From Alteromonas lipotrueiana (lineage in GTDB: Bacteria > Pseudomonadota > Gammaproteobacteria > Enterobacterales > Alteromonadaceae), in assembly GCF_019249245.1 (NCBI RefSeq), contig NZ_JAESDK010000009.1, positions 62,001 to 126,000 of the forward strand: a stretch of 64,000 bases of DNA, read 5' to 3'. Positions 26,958 through 35,474 of the stretch are shown here, piece after piece (the stretch's first letter is position 1; each line of letters begins with the position of its first letter). Position numbers and translations under genes: made by a program. A model generated the notes under the pieces. The model made no database searches. It saw only the letters and a program-made list of their open reading frames with translations, and was not told where the DNA came from.

Positions 26958-28292
26958 TTACATCACAGAGCGGACAAACATTATCGCAATGATCACAGGG
27001 CATACAAACCGAACATACCAGGGCCAGATTTTCCAGAACCAGCCAGATTCCACATCCGGATTGCCAGACTTTAACTCAGTTAATATTGCGTCGCGTCGCC
27101 ATACCCAGCCCGCAAAAATACACAATACTAAACCTAATAGCGGTTGACTCCACTGTGTAGTTGCAGTGATAACCAAAGAGAACAACACATCAAAGTTAAA
27201 TATAATAATGCAGCTACAGGTGAAAATAATCGCCGTCATTACCCATACGGCTTTTTTACGCACTAACCCACGGCTTTCAACTAAATAGGCCACCGGAACT
27301 TCAAGCATAGAAATAGACGATGTTACTGCAGCAATAACCATCAGCGCGAAAAATGCCAGAGCTACAAATAAGCCAACACTACCAATGGTATCGAACAAAG
27401 CGGGCAATACCGTAAAAATAAGTTTGTCGCCAGCAATCAGAGCACCGTCGGCAGCAAAAATTTCAACCCCATTATTCAGCGCCACGTACATCGCCGGAAT
27501 AATCAACATACCGGCAATAATAGCCACCCCTATATCAACCAGGGCAACGGAGGCGCCAATAACAGGAAGGTTTTCCTGTTTTGATACATAAGAACCGTAT
27601 ACCAGCATGGTCCCTACGCCTAAAGACATTGAGAAAAATGCCTGGCCCATAGCGCTTATTAATAAATCGGGCTCAAACACGCGCGAAAAGTCAGGCACCA
27701 AATAAGCACTCCAACCTTCTAAAGCGCCGGGCTGAAAACTCACATAAACAATTAACGCCAAAATAATAATGACCAGCGTCGGCATAAGCCGTACTGACCA
27801 TTTTTCTATACCTCCTCTTACACCCCCCAATACGATGAAAGAATTGATCATCATAAAAGCAGCACAAAAGATTATATTGCGGGTATCTGAAAACGTAAGT
27901 AGCCAGTTTGAAGCCGCTTCTGCGCCGACTAAATTAGCGCCGGCATCAGCAAAGTAAGCCAGCATCCAGCCCCCGACGATGGCGTAAAATGCCAAAATCA
28001 GTGAAACCGTAACACAGCCCCAAATGCCCGTAAGGCGACCTGAAAAATTATTGGAGATTTTTCCTAGTGCATCGACCATGTTTGAGCGATTTGCCCGGCC
28101 AATAATGAGTTCGGCCATTAGTACAGGGTATGCCAGTACAAAAGCCAGAAGTAGATAAACTAATACAAACGCCGCTCCGCCGTTACTGGCTACCTGGGTA
28201 GGAAATCCCCAGATGTTCCCTAAACCTACTGCAGAACCTGCAGCAGCCAGTATAAAGCCGATACGGGAAGAAAATTCACCGCGCATAGCCAT
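26958..28292 (-). CDS. SNF-family sodium-dependent transporter
   Basis: A 444-residue protein of the neurotransmitter:sodium symporter family. The N-terminal signature FSSRIGFILAAAGSAVGLGNIWGFP contains the sodium- and substrate-binding unwound helix 1. About 11-12 membrane segments follow, with AFFSMSLGVGTMLVYGSY marking the helix 6 region. Bacterial members usually import amino acids such as leucine, tyrosine or tryptophan; the substrate cannot be read from the sequence. It is transcribed toward nhaC, only 20 bp away, and its promoter must lie in the short gap after the prc terminator. Confidence 0.88.
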   Translation of the reverse strand: MAMRGEFSSRIGFILAAAGSAVGLGNIWGFPTQVASNGGAAFVLVYLLLAFVLAYPVLMAELIIGRANRSNMVDALGKISNNFSGRLTGIWGCVTVSLILAFYAIVGGWMLAYFADAGANLVGAEAASNWLLTFSDTRNIIFCAAFMMINSFIVLGGVRGGIEKWSVRLMPTLVIIILALIVYVSFQPGALEGWSAYLVPDFSRVFEPDLLISAMGQAFFSMSLGVGTMLVYGSYVSKQENLPVIGASVALVDIGVAIIAGMLIIPAMYVALNNGVEIFAADGALIAGDKLIFTVLPALFDTIGSVGLFVALAFFALMVIAAVTSSISMLEVPVAYLVESRGLVRKKAVWVMTAIIFTCSCIIIFNFDVLFSLVITATTQWSQPLLGLVLCIFAGWVWRRDAILTELKSGNPDVESGWFWKIWPWYVRFVCPVIIAIMFVRSVM

Positions 28293-28340
28293 GTGTGTGT
28301 TCCTGCTTATTATTGTTGTCGTTGGTGTGCTTCACATGCA

Positions 28341-28369
28341 AAAAAGGCTGGCTCAGCACCAGCCTTTTT
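28341..28369 (-). terminator. Terminator after prc
   Basis: Perfect 11-bp stem AAAAAGGCTGG / CCAGCCTTTTT with a 7-nt loop, followed by more Ts on the minus strand. It separates the proQ-prc transcript from the SNF transporter gene. Confidence 0.92.
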
Positions 28370-28381
28370 CACAATTTTTTA

Positions 28382-30433
28382 TTATTTATTATGTATCGCA
28401 TACTTGCCAGTATTTAGCATGTCGTAGGTGATATTAGCCGCTTCTTTTAAGAACGGGTCGACCTCATCCAATTCTTCTTCAATTTCTTCCGATAAGTCAT
28501 CAACCTTTTTAACAGGCTCTTCGCCCATTCTTGCCAGGCGTTCGTTAACCCGAGTTAGTTCGCGCTGCTCAAGCTCTTCTTTTTCAGCCAGACGCTCTGA
28601 CTCTACCAAAGAGATAAAGTCGCGGGCTTTTTTCTCTTTGTATTCATCAATATCTTCGTAGATATAACTAAACTCAGGATCTTGCATTATGCGTTTATTG
28701 TGTTTAGCCGTTAGTACGTCTAATGCATTCTGGCCATCGGCAAATGTGGCGTAATTCGCACGCTCAATGCTGTCATAAGGCAATGCCGATTCTTCCTGAC
28801 TTTCGCCCCATTCTGCTGGATCTATGGGTGAAGGATAAAGGATATCTGGTACGACACCTTTATGCTGGGTGCTTCCACCATTGATTCGATAGAATTTTGC
28901 AATGGTAAACTGCACGCTGCCTAACGGGTTTTCGTACAAGTCGTAAATTCGACCTAAACCGCGATGCTGCTGAACCGTGCCTTTACCAAAAGTTTGCTCA
29001 CCTATAATAAGCGCCCGATTATAATCTTGCATAGCTGCGGCAAAAATCTCAGAGGCCGAAGCGCTGTAGCGGTCAACCAGAACCGTTAGCGGTCCATCGT
29101 AAGCAACATTACTGTCGGTGTCACGGTTCACGCTTACTTTACCTTCACCGTAGCGTATTTGTACCACCGGGCCTTTTTCAATAAACAGCCCGGTTAGCAA
29201 CGTTGCTTCCGTAAGCGAACCACCGCCGTTGCCGCGTAAATCAACAATGATACCTTTTACATTCTGCGCATTAAGTTTATCAATTTCTTTGTTTACATCT
29301 GCATGGAGGTTGTTGTAAAAACTGGGGATAGTAATTATGCCCAGCTTTTCGCCCTGATGAGCTCCGGTGTCGGGTACATAAACTTCAGATTTTGCAGCGC
29401 GATCTTCAAGCTTTATTTTGTCCCGGGTCAAACTAACCACTGACATAGATTTACTTTCAGTGGCACCCTTTTGGACCTGTAGTCTTACTGTAGAGCCTTT
29501 AGGGCCTTTGATCAGCTCAACCACTTCATCTAACCGCCAGCCTACAACATCGATAAATTCTTCATCGTCCTGAGCCACCCCTATAATTTTATCTTCGGGT
29601 TTTAACGCTTTTGATTTATCGGCCGGACCACCAGGCACTATGCTCTTTATTACCGTAAAATCTTCTTCACTTTGTAATACCGCGCCAATACCTTCAAAAG
29701 AAAGATTCATTTCCATTTGAAAGCGGTCGGCGTTGCGGGGAGAAAGATAGCTGGTATGTGCTTCAATAGTACGGGCAAACGAATTCATTACCGTTTGAAA
29801 TACATCTTCACTTTGGGTCTGCTTAAGTCGTTTGATAGCGCGGTTATACCGTTTGGTCAGAAGATCTTTGGCTTCTTCCCAGGTTTTGTCGGCTAAAATA
29901 AGATTCAACGCATCATATTTAACCCGCTGGCGCCAAATCTCATCTAATTCTTCCTTACTTGTCGCCCATGAAGCATCTTCACGATCGTAGTAAAATTTAT
30001 CGTCTGTTTTTTCAAAATCAAACGGTTTTTCTAATAAAGTCAGCGCGTACTCAAAACGCTGCATCCGGCGTTCAGATGTTTGATTGAAAATATCGTAAGC
30101 AACCTTCAGATTGCCACGAGACAATGCTTCGTCAAAATCGTCACGGTAACGGTCAAACTGTTGAACATCAGATTTGAGCAGCACCTGTTTGTTATTGTCC
30201 AGCGCTTTCAGATAACGGTTAAATACTTGCTCTGAAAGCGCGTTATCCAACGAAATTTCCTTGTAGTGAGCCCGGGTAAATAATGCGCTTACCCGCTTAG
30301 CTGCAACACTATGCTGTGATTCTTGCTGCAATATAGGAAGTTCATCAACTTCAGCAGTGGTGGTCACAGCGCCGGCGCCAACTCCAAGAGTCAGAAATGC
30401 GCTGGCAATGGAAATACGAAGGATATCTTTCAT
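28382..30433 (-). CDS. prc: Tail-specific protease Prc (S41 family)
   Basis: Periplasmic carboxy-terminal processing protease acting on lipoproteins and peptidoglycan hydrolases. The 683-residue length matches E. coli Prc. It has a signal peptide (residues 1-23), a helical N-terminal domain, a PDZ domain (about 240-330: FEGIGAVLQSEEDFTVIKSIVPGGPA), and the S41 core with GIIVDLRGNGGGSL, the nucleophile serine in SASASEIFAAAMQDY and the general-base lysine in EQTFGKGTVQ. A C-terminal DUF3340-like charged helical region follows. It begins 4 bp after proQ, the conserved gammaproteobacterial arrangement. Confidence 0.95.
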   Translation of the reverse strand: MKDILRISIASAFLTLGVGAGAVTTTAEVDELPILQQESQHSVAAKRVSALFTRAHYKEISLDNALSEQVFNRYLKALDNNKQVLLKSDVQQFDRYRDDFDEALSRGNLKVAYDIFNQTSERRMQRFEYALTLLEKPFDFEKTDDKFYYDREDASWATSKEELDEIWRQRVKYDALNLILADKTWEEAKDLLTKRYNRAIKRLKQTQSEDVFQTVMNSFARTIEAHTSYLSPRNADRFQMEMNLSFEGIGAVLQSEEDFTVIKSIVPGGPADKSKALKPEDKIIGVAQDDEEFIDVVGWRLDEVVELIKGPKGSTVRLQVQKGATESKSMSVVSLTRDKIKLEDRAAKSEVYVPDTGAHQGEKLGIITIPSFYNNLHADVNKEIDKLNAQNVKGIIVDLRGNGGGSLTEATLLTGLFIEKGPVVQIRYGEGKVSVNRDTDSNVAYDGPLTVLVDRYSASASEIFAAAMQDYNRALIIGEQTFGKGTVQQHRGLGRIYDLYENPLGSVQFTIAKFYRINGGSTQHKGVVPDILYPSPIDPAEWGESQEESALPYDSIERANYATFADGQNALDVLTAKHNKRIMQDPEFSYIYEDIDEYKEKKARDFISLVESERLAEKEELEQRELTRVNERLARMGEEPVKKVDDLSEEIEEELDEVDPFLKEAANITYDMLNTGKYAIHNK

Positions 30434-30437
30434 TTTA

Positions 30438-31097
30438 CTACCTCTTGGAACTTGCCAAACGTAGAGCGTCGGAATTTACTTTCACGACCATGCCGCTGTC
30501 TAGCTGAACATGTATACCGTCTTTGGCAACTTCGGTTATTACGGCAGGCATTGGTGCCTTACCTAGTTTCACCGTTACTTTAGTACCCGTTTGCAGATCA
30601 CCTTCCGACAATTTTGCTGGTGGGGTTCTGGTTGGTCTGTCAGTTTTCGGTTTAGTTCCTTTATTTGTTTCATCACGACGCTTGTCACCATTTGCTTTGG
30701 GCGGGGGACGACGCGTTGGACGTGGCTTGTCACCTTCACGAGGCTGACGGGCCTTACGCTTTTCTGCTGCTTTAGCTTTGCTTTCTTCTAGTTGCATTTT
30801 TGCGTGATCAGCGTGCTCTTTTTCGATTTGAGCATCCTGATTACCATCAAGATCGACACGGTACGCGCCTTCTTTGATGCTATGCAAATAACGCCAGCTG
30901 TTAGTGTAATGACGTAAGGTTGAACGTAACAGGGTTTTACTTACCCGCTCGTCATCTTCAAGTCGTTCAGCCAATTCCTGAAATATGCCAATTTTCAGCG
31001 GGCGGGCCTCGCCCTGGGTAGAAAAACAGTTAGGAAAACGCTCGGCAAGATAAGCGATGACTTCTTTGCTGTTAGAAAATTTCTCTGGTGCTTCCAT
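30438..31097 (-). CDS. proQ: RNA chaperone ProQ (FinO domain)
   Basis: Global RNA-binding protein that recognises structured 3' ends of small RNAs and mRNAs. The FinO/ProQ domain occupies residues 1-120 (SNSKEVIAYLAERFPNCF, KIGIFQELAERL, RSTLRHYTNSWRYL, GAYRVDLDG). A long Lys/Arg/Pro-rich linker follows, then a C-terminal SH3/KOW-like domain (GTKVTVKLGKAPMPAVITE, GIHVQLDSGMVVKVNSDALRL). The length is close to E. coli ProQ (232). It is upstream of prc and downstream of an acidic hypothetical gene and msrC on the same strand. Confidence 0.95.
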   Translation of the reverse strand: MEAPEKFSNSKEVIAYLAERFPNCFSTQGEARPLKIGIFQELAERLEDDERVSKTLLRSTLRHYTNSWRYLHSIKEGAYRVDLDGNQDAQIEKEHADHAKMQLEESKAKAAEKRKARQPREGDKPRPTRRPPPKANGDKRRDETNKGTKPKTDRPTRTPPAKLSEGDLQTGTKVTVKLGKAPMPAVITEVAKDGIHVQLDSGMVVKVNSDALRLASSKR

Positions 31098-31112
31098 TAA
31101 ATTTAACGCTAG

Positions 31113-31403
31113 TTAGTAAAATTCCGAATTATCCGCATCATCCCAAGTTGCTAGCGTGTGGTCAACCCAATCCAGCAATTCGTCGTCCTCAATCTCTAAT
31201 AAACTGCTATTTTGTTGCCATTGCTCCCATGTGTAGTGCAAAATTCGTTCAAGTCGCTCCGTTTCTATATCTTCATCAGCTTTGTCGTACATTGCATGAA
31301 GTATGAAATTTAAACGTTCTGCAGCCTCTTCCTGATCATCATGACGCTCGTCCATGTCACTGCTGGTTGCCAGTACCACATGTATATCAACATTGTCTTT
31401 CAT
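31113..31403 (-). CDS. Acidic hypothetical protein between msrC and proQ
   Basis: A 96-residue, strongly acidic protein (MKDNVDIHVVLATSSDMDERHDD..., Asp/Glu-rich throughout) that looks largely helical. It overlaps the msrC stop by 4 bp and precedes proQ by 15 bp, so it belongs to the msrC-proQ-prc transcript. I do not recognise a family. Its acidity next to a very basic RNA-binding protein could mean interaction, but nothing in the sequence proves that. Confidence 0.75.
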   Translation of the reverse strand: MKDNVDIHVVLATSSDMDERHDDQEEAAERLNFILHAMYDKADEDIETERLERILHYTWEQWQQNSSLLEIEDDELLDWVDHTLATWDDADNSEFY

Positions 31404-31855
31404 AGTTGGGTCTCGATAAACGCGTCTACAATGCGTATTAAACCCTGTTCATCTTCTTCGCTAAAGCGCCCATACTTGGGGCTGTCTATGTCAAGTACCC
31501 CTAATAATGTATTATTGATAACAATAGGTATTACAATTTCTGAGTTTGAAGCCACGTCGCAGGCTATGTGCCCTGCGAATTCGTGAACATCGCTTATACG
31601 CTGCACGGTTTTTTCGGCCGCAGCGGTGCCGCAAACTCCCTGCCCCATGGCAATTCGAATACACGCCGGGCGCCCTTGAAATGGACCTAAAACTAACTGC
31701 TCTTCTTTATAAAGATAAAAGCCGGCCCAGTTTACGTCAGCTAACTCATTAAAAAGCAGCGCACTCAGATTGGCCATGTTTGCTATAGTGTCGGACTCTC
31801 CGCTTAACAAAGCCCGGCTCTGTTGTTCCAGCCGCTGATAAAACGCGTTTGACAA
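31400..31855 (-). CDS. msrC: Free methionine-(R)-sulfoxide reductase (GAF domain)
   Basis: Reduces free L-methionine-(R)-S-oxide. A 151-residue single GAF domain of the fRMsr family, with the three redox cysteines visible in GRPACIRI, GQGVCGTAA and GHIACD, and the ligand-pocket strand VIPIVINNTLLGVLDIDSP. The length is close to E. coli YebR/MsrC. It opens a transcript that continues into the acidic protein, proQ and prc. Confidence 0.92.
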   Translation of the reverse strand: MSNAFYQRLEQQSRALLSGESDTIANMANLSALLFNELADVNWAGFYLYKEEQLVLGPFQGRPACIRIAMGQGVCGTAAAEKTVQRISDVHEFAGHIACDVASNSEIVIPIVINNTLLGVLDIDSPKYGRFSEEDEQGLIRIVDAFIETQL

Positions 31856-31875
31856 AGTTTTTCTCCGCTAAATAT

Positions 31876-32568
31876 TTACTGAATTAATGTGAAGGTTGCA
31901 TTCACCGTCGCCTCTAGCTGCTGCTGGCCTGGAAAGTTGTTACCAGCTGCATCATTCATTGCCATTGCGACACGGTTTTCTGGCATGGTATTGCCTGTGT
32001 ACCCTTCACTTATATGTGTAACCTGGCCTATTTTCACACCAAGTTGACTCGCTAACAGCGCTGCCTTAGATTTTGCGTCACTTACCGCATTTATCAAGGC
32101 TTTTTCATACGCTTTTTGTGGATCTGAGGCGATAAGTTCAAATCGATTGATTTTTGTCACACCGCGTTTTAAAGCGCCATCAATGAGTCTGTCATATTCG
32201 TCAATTTTATTGTGCGTTATCGTAACCTCACGGCTCAATACATAGCCATTTTCTACCCGCCCCTCTGGACCTGACTCGTAGCGCTGGTGTAGGCGGATTT
32301 GCATAGACTGAATATTCTTTTCAGACACATTATGCTTTAACAAAAATTCGGTGAGCTGGGTAAGGTCATTTTGAAGCTGACTGTTTAATTTTGTTATTGT
32401 CAGTCCCTTTTGTTCCAGCACAAAAGTAACCGTAAAAGCATTAGGGACAATGGCGACGTTTCCGGTTCCGGTGACCTGAATAATATTTGTTTTTGATGAC
32501 GAATCCTGCGCTAATGCTCCCGGAGCAATGATAAGTAACATCATGCATATTATAGTGCGTGCTTTCAT
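31876..32568 (-). CDS. SIMPL-domain (DUF541) periplasmic protein
   Basis: A 230-residue exported protein with a signal peptide (MKARTIICMMLLIIAPGALAQ) and a SIMPL/DUF541 domain: IIQVTGTGNVAIVPNAFTV, SREVTITHNKIDEYDRLIDGALKRGV, AVSDAKSKAALLASQLGVKIGQV. The family includes E. coli YggE, linked to oxidative stress tolerance, though its biochemistry is unresolved. It lies 20 bp upstream of msrC on the same strand, which fits an oxidative-stress association, but that is inference. Confidence 0.85.
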   Translation of the reverse strand: MKARTIICMMLLIIAPGALAQDSSSKTNIIQVTGTGNVAIVPNAFTVTFVLEQKGLTITKLNSQLQNDLTQLTEFLLKHNVSEKNIQSMQIRLHQRYESGPEGRVENGYVLSREVTITHNKIDEYDRLIDGALKRGVTKINRFELIASDPQKAYEKALINAVSDAKSKAALLASQLGVKIGQVTHISEGYTGNTMPENRVAMAMNDAAGNNFPGQQQLEATVNATFTLIQ

Positions 32569-32653
32569 AGGTTAATCCTGCAATTACTAATAGGTTAGAC
32601 GTTACTATGGAAGTTCGCTGCTGAATTTAAGATGAACAAATTCAAAATAATAG

Positions 32654-33883
32654 TTAGCCGAAGAACCAATAGCTTACTGATATAGCCGCTATTATACCGG
32701 CTGCATCTGCCGCCAGGCAGCAAATCACGGCATGTCTTGCGTATTTTATCCCGACCGCCCCCAGATACACCGCCAGAACATAAAATGTGGTTTCGGTTGA
32801 CCCTTGTAAAACTGAGGCCAACCGCCCCGCGAATGAATCTGCGCCCTGATACTGCATTGTTTCTATCATTAAGGCTCGGGCTCCGCTTCCTGATAGGGGC
32901 TTCATTAATGCAGTAGGCAATGCTTCAACAAATCGTGTATCGAAGCCCAGAAACGCAACGAGTGAGCTTACCCCCTGGGCCAGAGCATCTAACACGCCGC
33001 TTGCTCTTAGCATTCCAATTGCTATTAGCATAGCCAGCAAAAAAGGAATCAGCGATACCGCGACGTTGAATCCTTTTTTTGCTCCTTCAATAAATAAATC
33101 GTAGGTATTCAGCCCCTTGCGGTGCCCGCTTATCAGTACCACTACAATAAATGTCAGCAACAAAAAGTTTGCTGTTATCGACGATTGTTGCGCTAATTCT
33201 GTGGCCGCTAGTGTTGAAAAGTAGACGACGACAGCAGCGAGCATTGCAAACGCACCGGCTATATAAAGTAGCACTACCCGCTCGAATAGATTAATTTTTT
33301 GCACTAATGCGGTAATCAGCAGTCCACAAAGTGTTGAAGCACTTGTGGCAAGCAATATTGGAATAAATACATCGGTTGGTTGGGCGGCGCCCTGCTCTGC
33401 CCGGTACAAAAACACAGCAATAGGAAATAAGGTAACCGACGATGTATTGAGAACCAAAAACATAATTTGGCTATTGGAAATTATTGATTTTTCCGGGTTT
33501 AGGCTTTGCATATCTTGCATAGCTTTAATCCCGAACGGTGTCGCTGCGTTGTCCAGCCCCAGTATATTTGCTGACATATTCATAGTAATACTGCCTAACG
33601 CCGGATGATGAGCCGGAATATCGGGCATAATTCTACGTAATAAAGGTGATAATATACGGGCAAGTTTATCAACTAACCCCGAGCGTTCTGCAATCTCAAA
33701 TATCCCCAGCCAAAAGGCCAATACGCCGATAAGACCCAGAGCAATGTCGACACTGAGCTGTGCCATGCTGGTAGTGGCGGCCATTACGGCTTCAAAACCT
33801 CCAACCGAGCCATGCCAAAAAGCCTGATAGCATGTCGTTGCAAAGGCAATAAGTATAAAAGAAAGCCAAATTCGGTGAATCAT
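32654..33883 (-). CDS. Nucleoside-recognition (Gate) domain membrane protein, SpmA/SpmB-like fusion
   Basis: A 409-residue polytopic protein. The start at 33883 (MIHRIWLSFILIAFA) is chosen because it matches SpmA-type proteins; an upstream ATG at 33991 would add 36 atypical residues. The first half resembles SpmA (GVLAFWLGIFEIAERSGL, NMSANILGLDNAATPFGIKAMQ). The second half resembles SpmB (FNVAVSLIPFLLAMLIAIGML, PLSGSGARALMIETMQ, GSTETTFYVLAVYLGAVGIKYARHA). Fused SpmAB proteins are common in gammaproteobacteria. Transport of a nucleoside-like or peptidoglycan-related solute is suspected but unproven. Confidence 0.85.
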   Translation of the reverse strand: MIHRIWLSFILIAFATTCYQAFWHGSVGGFEAVMAATTSMAQLSVDIALGLIGVLAFWLGIFEIAERSGLVDKLARILSPLLRRIMPDIPAHHPALGSITMNMSANILGLDNAATPFGIKAMQDMQSLNPEKSIISNSQIMFLVLNTSSVTLFPIAVFLYRAEQGAAQPTDVFIPILLATSASTLCGLLITALVQKINLFERVVLLYIAGAFAMLAAVVVYFSTLAATELAQQSSITANFLLLTFIVVVLISGHRKGLNTYDLFIEGAKKGFNVAVSLIPFLLAMLIAIGMLRASGVLDALAQGVSSLVAFLGFDTRFVEALPTALMKPLSGSGARALMIETMQYQGADSFAGRLASVLQGSTETTFYVLAVYLGAVGIKYARHAVICCLAADAAGIIAAISVSYWFFG

Positions 33884-33955
33884 AACTGCTTGTAGAATCG
33901 ATGTATTTTCGCAGTGTAACAAATCTGCTCCAATTTTCACGCATCTAATTCCTAA

Positions 33956-34001
33956 AAAGGCAACCATTACAGCTTGCCTTTGCCTATGCAACCTTATAGG
34001 C
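33956..34001 (+). promoter_or_regulatory. Twin hairpins upstream of the SatD-like gene
   Basis: Two adjacent perfect inverted repeats: AAAGGCAA / TTGCCTTT (10-nt loop) and GCCTAT / ATAGGC (8-nt loop). They lie 50-95 bp before the SatD-like start and between divergent genes. They could be operators for a helix-turn-helix protein or structures in the leader mRNA. Confidence 0.4.
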
Positions 34002-34050
34002 TTGCTTACTGTGATGCAACACCTGACACCTGCATACCGAGGAAGACGTA

Positions 34051-34683
34051 ATGATAGCTGTGATTACTGGCGATCTTGTCAATTCAACTCAACTGAATAA
34101 ACACGATTACCGAACTACCGTTGATGCATTAAAAAAATACCTGACCCAAATAGCGACCGAATATAGCGGAATTTTTGCTGTTTATCGGGGCGATGGTTTT
34201 CAGCTTGTCACAACGCAGTACAGTCAAATAGCCACCATTATGCTTAAAATAAAATTGTGGCTGGCAGCGGGTACCCAGGCACCGGTGATTCAGTGTGCAC
34301 TGGCAGGCGCTTGCGGCATGGGTTCGATTGAAGGTGAGGATCCCGGAGAAAATACCGGTCCTGTCTATATACGGTCAGGACGAACGCTGGACACACTTCG
34401 CGGCGCACAGTTGTCAATTGAAATACAAGACAGCCAATATAATACTGCTCTTAAGGTACTATGTTCTCAGCAAAGTTATATTTTGAACCGGCTGACCGCC
34501 GGGCAATGTGAATTATTGTATCTGTATTTAGAGCAGCAATGCCCTACTCATCAGCAGTTAGCTTCTGCACTAGGGACATCAAGACAAAATATCAGTGAAC
34601 GACTACGGGCCGCGGGTGCTGAGACCGTCACCGAATTTATTCATTTTACTAAAACCAGCTGTTGCGAAGTGCATAAGGGTTAA
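34051..34683 (+). CDS. SatD-like protein: cyclase-like N-terminal motifs plus C-terminal helix-turn-helix
   Basis: A 210-residue protein. The N-terminus MIAVITGDLVNSTQL resembles the SatD family. Asp8 in GDLVNST and Asp48 in YRGDGFQLV are spaced like the two metal-binding aspartates of class III nucleotide cyclases (D-x-x-x-S-T about 40 residues before GDG), though I cannot tell whether it is catalytic. The last 50 residues contain a helix-turn-helix (HQQLASALGTSRQNISERLRA). Ribosome site GAGGAAG precedes the ATG. The next gene, DUF3307, starts 1 bp after its stop, so the two form an operon; SatD and DUF3307 genes are also neighbours in other phyla. The function is unknown. Confidence 0.8.
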   Translation: MIAVITGDLVNSTQLNKHDYRTTVDALKKYLTQIATEYSGIFAVYRGDGFQLVTTQYSQIATIMLKIKLWLAAGTQAPVIQCALAGACGMGSIEGEDPGENTGPVYIRSGRTLDTLRGAQLSIEIQDSQYNTALKVLCSQQSYILNRLTAGQCELLYLYLEQQCPTHQQLASALGTSRQNISERLRAAGAETVTEFIHFTKTSCCEVHKG

Positions 34684-34684
34684 C

Positions 34685-35410
34685 ATGACACTACTATTGT
34701 TGCTAATAACAGCTCATCTGGTTGGAGACTTTTATCTGCAACCGGCCCACTGGATAGCAAACCGGCATGCCCGTAAGGCACGTTCGCCGGCATTGTATAA
34801 GCACATTTTAATTCACACAGTACTGGCAGCTTTGGCGATTTATTTTGCTGGCTTCAGCCTTACGCTTGTGGCCACTGGAGCCACTGTCTTGGCCCTGAGC
34901 CATGGCGTTATCGACTACTTCAAAGCAGGCCATACTTCTACCAAAGCGTTTGTTATCGACCAATGTGCACATTTTGCTATGATTTGTATACTGTGCGCCG
35001 TAATTTTTGATATTACTCTTACCCACTTAGTCAATAACCTGGCGTTGTTACGCCACCCTGATATTTTAATCTATATATTAGGGTATTTGTTGATCTTGCA
35101 GCCCGCCAGCATCTTTATTGCTCAGCTCTTAAAACAACACACTGCCCGCTTACAAGCTACAGACAGCCAAAGCTTAGGAAGCGCAGGGCGCTGGATAGGC
35201 TATGTCGAGCGGTTATTGGCGTTGTCGTTTGTACTGGTAGAACAATACACCGGTCTCGGTTTTCTGGTCGCGACAAAAACAGTATTCAGAGTCGGCGATT
35301 TATCAAAAACCAAAGACATGCGGCTCACCGAATACATGATGCTGGGCACGCTCGTTAGTTTTGCTACCGCGCTTATTACAGGCTGGGGTATAAAAATGGG
35401 GGTCGGATAG
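34685..35410 (+). CDS. DUF3307 membrane protein
   Basis: A 241-residue membrane protein of the DUF3307 family (PF11750). The start at 34685 follows AAGGG and gives the family N-terminus MTLLLLLITAHLVGDFYLQP. About six to seven hydrophobic segments include LYKHILIHTVLAALAIYF, and conserved HGVIDYFKA and IDQCAHFAMICIL have His and Asp in or near the membrane. The conserved D and H residues (AHLVGDF, ILIHT, HGVIDYF, DQCAH) hint at metal binding or catalysis. It is co-transcribed with the SatD-like gene. Confidence 0.83.
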   Translation: MTLLLLLITAHLVGDFYLQPAHWIANRHARKARSPALYKHILIHTVLAALAIYFAGFSLTLVATGATVLALSHGVIDYFKAGHTSTKAFVIDQCAHFAMICILCAVIFDITLTHLVNNLALLRHPDILIYILGYLLILQPASIFIAQLLKQHTARLQATDSQSLGSAGRWIGYVERLLALSFVLVEQYTGLGFLVATKTVFRVGDLSKTKDMRLTEYMMLGTLVSFATALITGWGIKMGVG

Positions 35411-35437
35411 TTTTTTCGCTACGCATATTATAGCAAC

Positions 35438-35467
35438 AAAAGCACAGCGCCTCGGCCCTGTGCTTTT
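35438..35467. terminator. Bidirectional terminator between DUF3307 and the aminotransferase
   Basis: Perfect 10-bp stem AAAAGCACAG / CTGTGCTTTT with a 10-nt loop and A/T runs on both sides, between convergent genes. Confidence 0.88.
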
Positions 35468-35474
35468 TAAAATA

